From assembly GCA_030427765.1 (NCBI GenBank), contig JAUICS010000095.1, forward strand, positions 1-6,037: 6,037 nt of DNA, given 5' to 3'. Both the position numbers and the translations under genes were made by a program. This DNA comes from Alphaproteobacteria bacterium. Lineage in GTDB: Bacteria > Pseudomonadota > Alphaproteobacteria > Micavibrionales > Micavibrionaceae. The notes under the pieces were generated by a model that saw nothing but the letters and a program-made list of their open reading frames with translations, was not told where the DNA came from and searched no databases. This document shows positions 5,031-6,037 of the stretch, in pieces; positions within the stretch are counted from its first letter, which is position 1, and every line of letters starts with the position of its first letter.

Positions 5031-5560
5031 TGCTTGGTATAATCGAACGACTTCTATCCAATCCATATTTTGTATATATGGGCATTATTGGCGTTTCTGT
5101 AATCGCCCTTGCCGGTGCATTCATCAGTCAATATGTATTCGGGCTTGAACCTTGCATCCTGTGTATTTATCAGCGCTATCCCTATGCCGTCGCCATTGGT
5201 CTTGGGATAATCGGGCTAATACTTGCCAACAGATCGCCGCTATTATCCTCCATACCGGTATTTCTGTCTGCCATAGCATTCGGCGTGAATGCCGGCATCG
5301 CCTTCCATCATGTCGGGGTTGAGCAGCATTGGTGGACGACCAGCGCCGGATGTGACGTCAATTTTGCCGATGCGGCCAGTGATCCGTCCAGTTTGCTGGA
5401 ACAAATGCTGGCAAAACCGGCCGTTGCATGTGATGAAATTCCATGGGCCGATCCGTTCTTCGACATATCCATGGCCGGATATAACACTATCCTATGCGCA
5501 TGTTTGTGCGTCGGCTGCCTTATTTGTACTGCTTTGATTTATAAACGCCGGTCAGCCTAA
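5030..5560 (+). CDS. dsbB: Disulfide bond formation protein DsbB
   Basis: This 176-residue inner-membrane quinone reductase re-oxidises DsbA. Four hydrophobic segments are visible (about residues 14-36, 49-66, 72-92 and 147-169). The first periplasmic pair is C42-x-x-C45 in LEPCILCIYQRYPY, the hallmark motif with the conserved Arg (R49) near the quinone site. The second pair is C108 and C134 (GCDVN; ACDEIPW), 26 residues apart as in E. coli DsbB (104 and 130). All four catalytic cysteines are therefore present. I chose the ATG at 5030, although the frame is open further upstream, because it gives a normal family length, has AAGGG (5016-5020) nine bases upstream, and overlaps the exoD stop in TAATG. 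Its 3' end overlaps the convergent gene by 9 bases. Confidence 0.92.
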   Translation: MLGIIERLLSNPYFVYMGIIGVSVIALAGAFISQYVFGLEPCILCIYQRYPYAVAIGLGIIGLILANRSPLLSSIPVFLSAIAFGVNAGIAFHHVGVEQHWWTTSAGCDVNFADAASDPSSLLEQMLAKPAVACDEIPWADPFFDISMAGYNTILCACLCVGCLICTALIYKRRSA

Positions 5561-6037
5561 AAACGGTTTTGTCAGAAGGTTGGCGGCGGCAAGGAAGAGA
5601 AGGCCGTCAATCGTATTCTTAACAAGGGTTTCATTCAGTTTATGGTGAATTTTCTGGGCAATGACGGCAACGGCCAAAAATCCCGGTAAGCACAGCGCCA
5701 TCCAGAATAATATCTGGTCTGTAAAAATTCCCTCAACCGCGCCCGTACACACGCGCACAAAATTTGACAGAAAGAATGTCGCCATGATGGTGGCACGGAA
5801 CGTTATACGTGATGCGATGACCTCGTTGTAATACATAATGACAATCGGCCCGCCCATGCCGAAACCGCCCATCACAATGCCGCCGACACTGCCGATAATC
5901 CATTCCGGTACTTTGGTAATCACGCTACCGCCGAGACGCGGACAAAACCGGTTCCGCGTCACATAGGCAAGAACGATTACGCCGAGGCACAGGCTGATGA
6001 CATCCTCCGGCAACGCTTCGGGAGCTTTGGCTTCGGC
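5552..6037 (-). CDS. TauE/SafE-family permease (sulfite exporter-like), N-terminal part outside the window
   Basis: The minus-strand frame stays open to the right edge, so the TTG at 6013 is an internal Leu codon and the gene is truncated here. About 161 C-terminal residues are visible, against roughly 250 in a full family member. They form about five hydrophobic segments. The family's C-half glycine motif is clear as WIIGSVGGIVMGGFGMGGPIV (two copies of G-G-x-x-M-G-G-like sequence), followed by a helix with FRATIMATFFLSN. TauE/SafE proteins are inner-membrane anion exporters (sulfite, sulfoacetate or related organic anions), but the substrate cannot be inferred. It converges on dsbB: its TGA lies inside the last codons of dsbB, and no terminator separates them. 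Confidence 0.8.
   Translation of the reverse strand, partial: AEAKAPEALPEDVISLCLGVIVLAYVTRNRFCPRLGGSVITKVPEWIIGSVGGIVMGGFGMGGPIVIMYYNEVIASRITFRATIMATFFLSNFVRVCTGAVEGIFTDQILFWMALCLPGFLAVAVIAQKIHHKLNETLVKNTIDGLLFLAAANLLTKPFLG

Noticed and set aside
5558..5571. AAAACGGTTTT as a bidirectional terminator between the convergent genes
   Set aside because: The arms are five pairs around a single base, which cannot form a hairpin, and there is no GC-rich stem.

Overview
The window is ordinary bacterial chromosome from a Gram-negative organism. It carries a secreted protein, a DsbB-type periplasmic thiol-oxidation protein, a MAPEG membrane protein and an ExoD-family protein. The gene set and protein style suggest an alphaproteobacterium, but nothing here (no rRNA or other marker gene) fixes the taxon. 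Seven protein-coding genes run left to right and one truncated gene enters from the right on the opposite strand. No RNA genes, CRISPR array, insertion sequence or origin is visible, and no stretch over 300 bases lacks a gene.

Region 1 (1-2141) is the most unusual part. Two adjacent, diverged genes both end in a cysteine-rich domain of the YcbK/DUF882 (peptidase M15-like, LAS metallopeptidase) type. The first is cut by the left edge and enters through a Ser/Pro/Gly linker. The second is complete, with a signal peptide, a calcium-loop-like DxDGDGxDD segment, a very acidic low-complexity stretch and repeated C-x11-C modules before the M15-like domain. Both copies carry Cys where the family's HxxGxAxD zinc motif normally has Gly. 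The 140-base gap between them is AT-rich, with an 11-bp inverted repeat, a TATAAT box and a 12-bp palindrome. A strong intrinsic terminator closes the region.

Region 2 (2180-3135) holds a small MAPEG-family membrane protein and an unrecognised soluble protein. The latter gene is clearly AT-richer than its neighbours, and its start is better placed 33 bases downstream of the longest reading frame.

Region 3 (3136-5560) is a close-packed run: a predicted ten-helix heavy-metal exporter (PF11449 type) with two matching PGCG...GDA half-repeats, then an ExoD-family membrane protein, then DsbB (stop and start codons overlapping as TAATG). On the minus strand, the C-terminal part of a TauE/SafE-type permease converges on dsbB and overlaps its end by 9 bases.

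A plausible link, by inference only: the Cys-rich exported M15-like proteins would need oxidative folding, which a DsbA/DsbB system provides. I see no convincing defence system or other wholly new multi-gene system. The best lead is the tandem Cys-rich M15-like pair.
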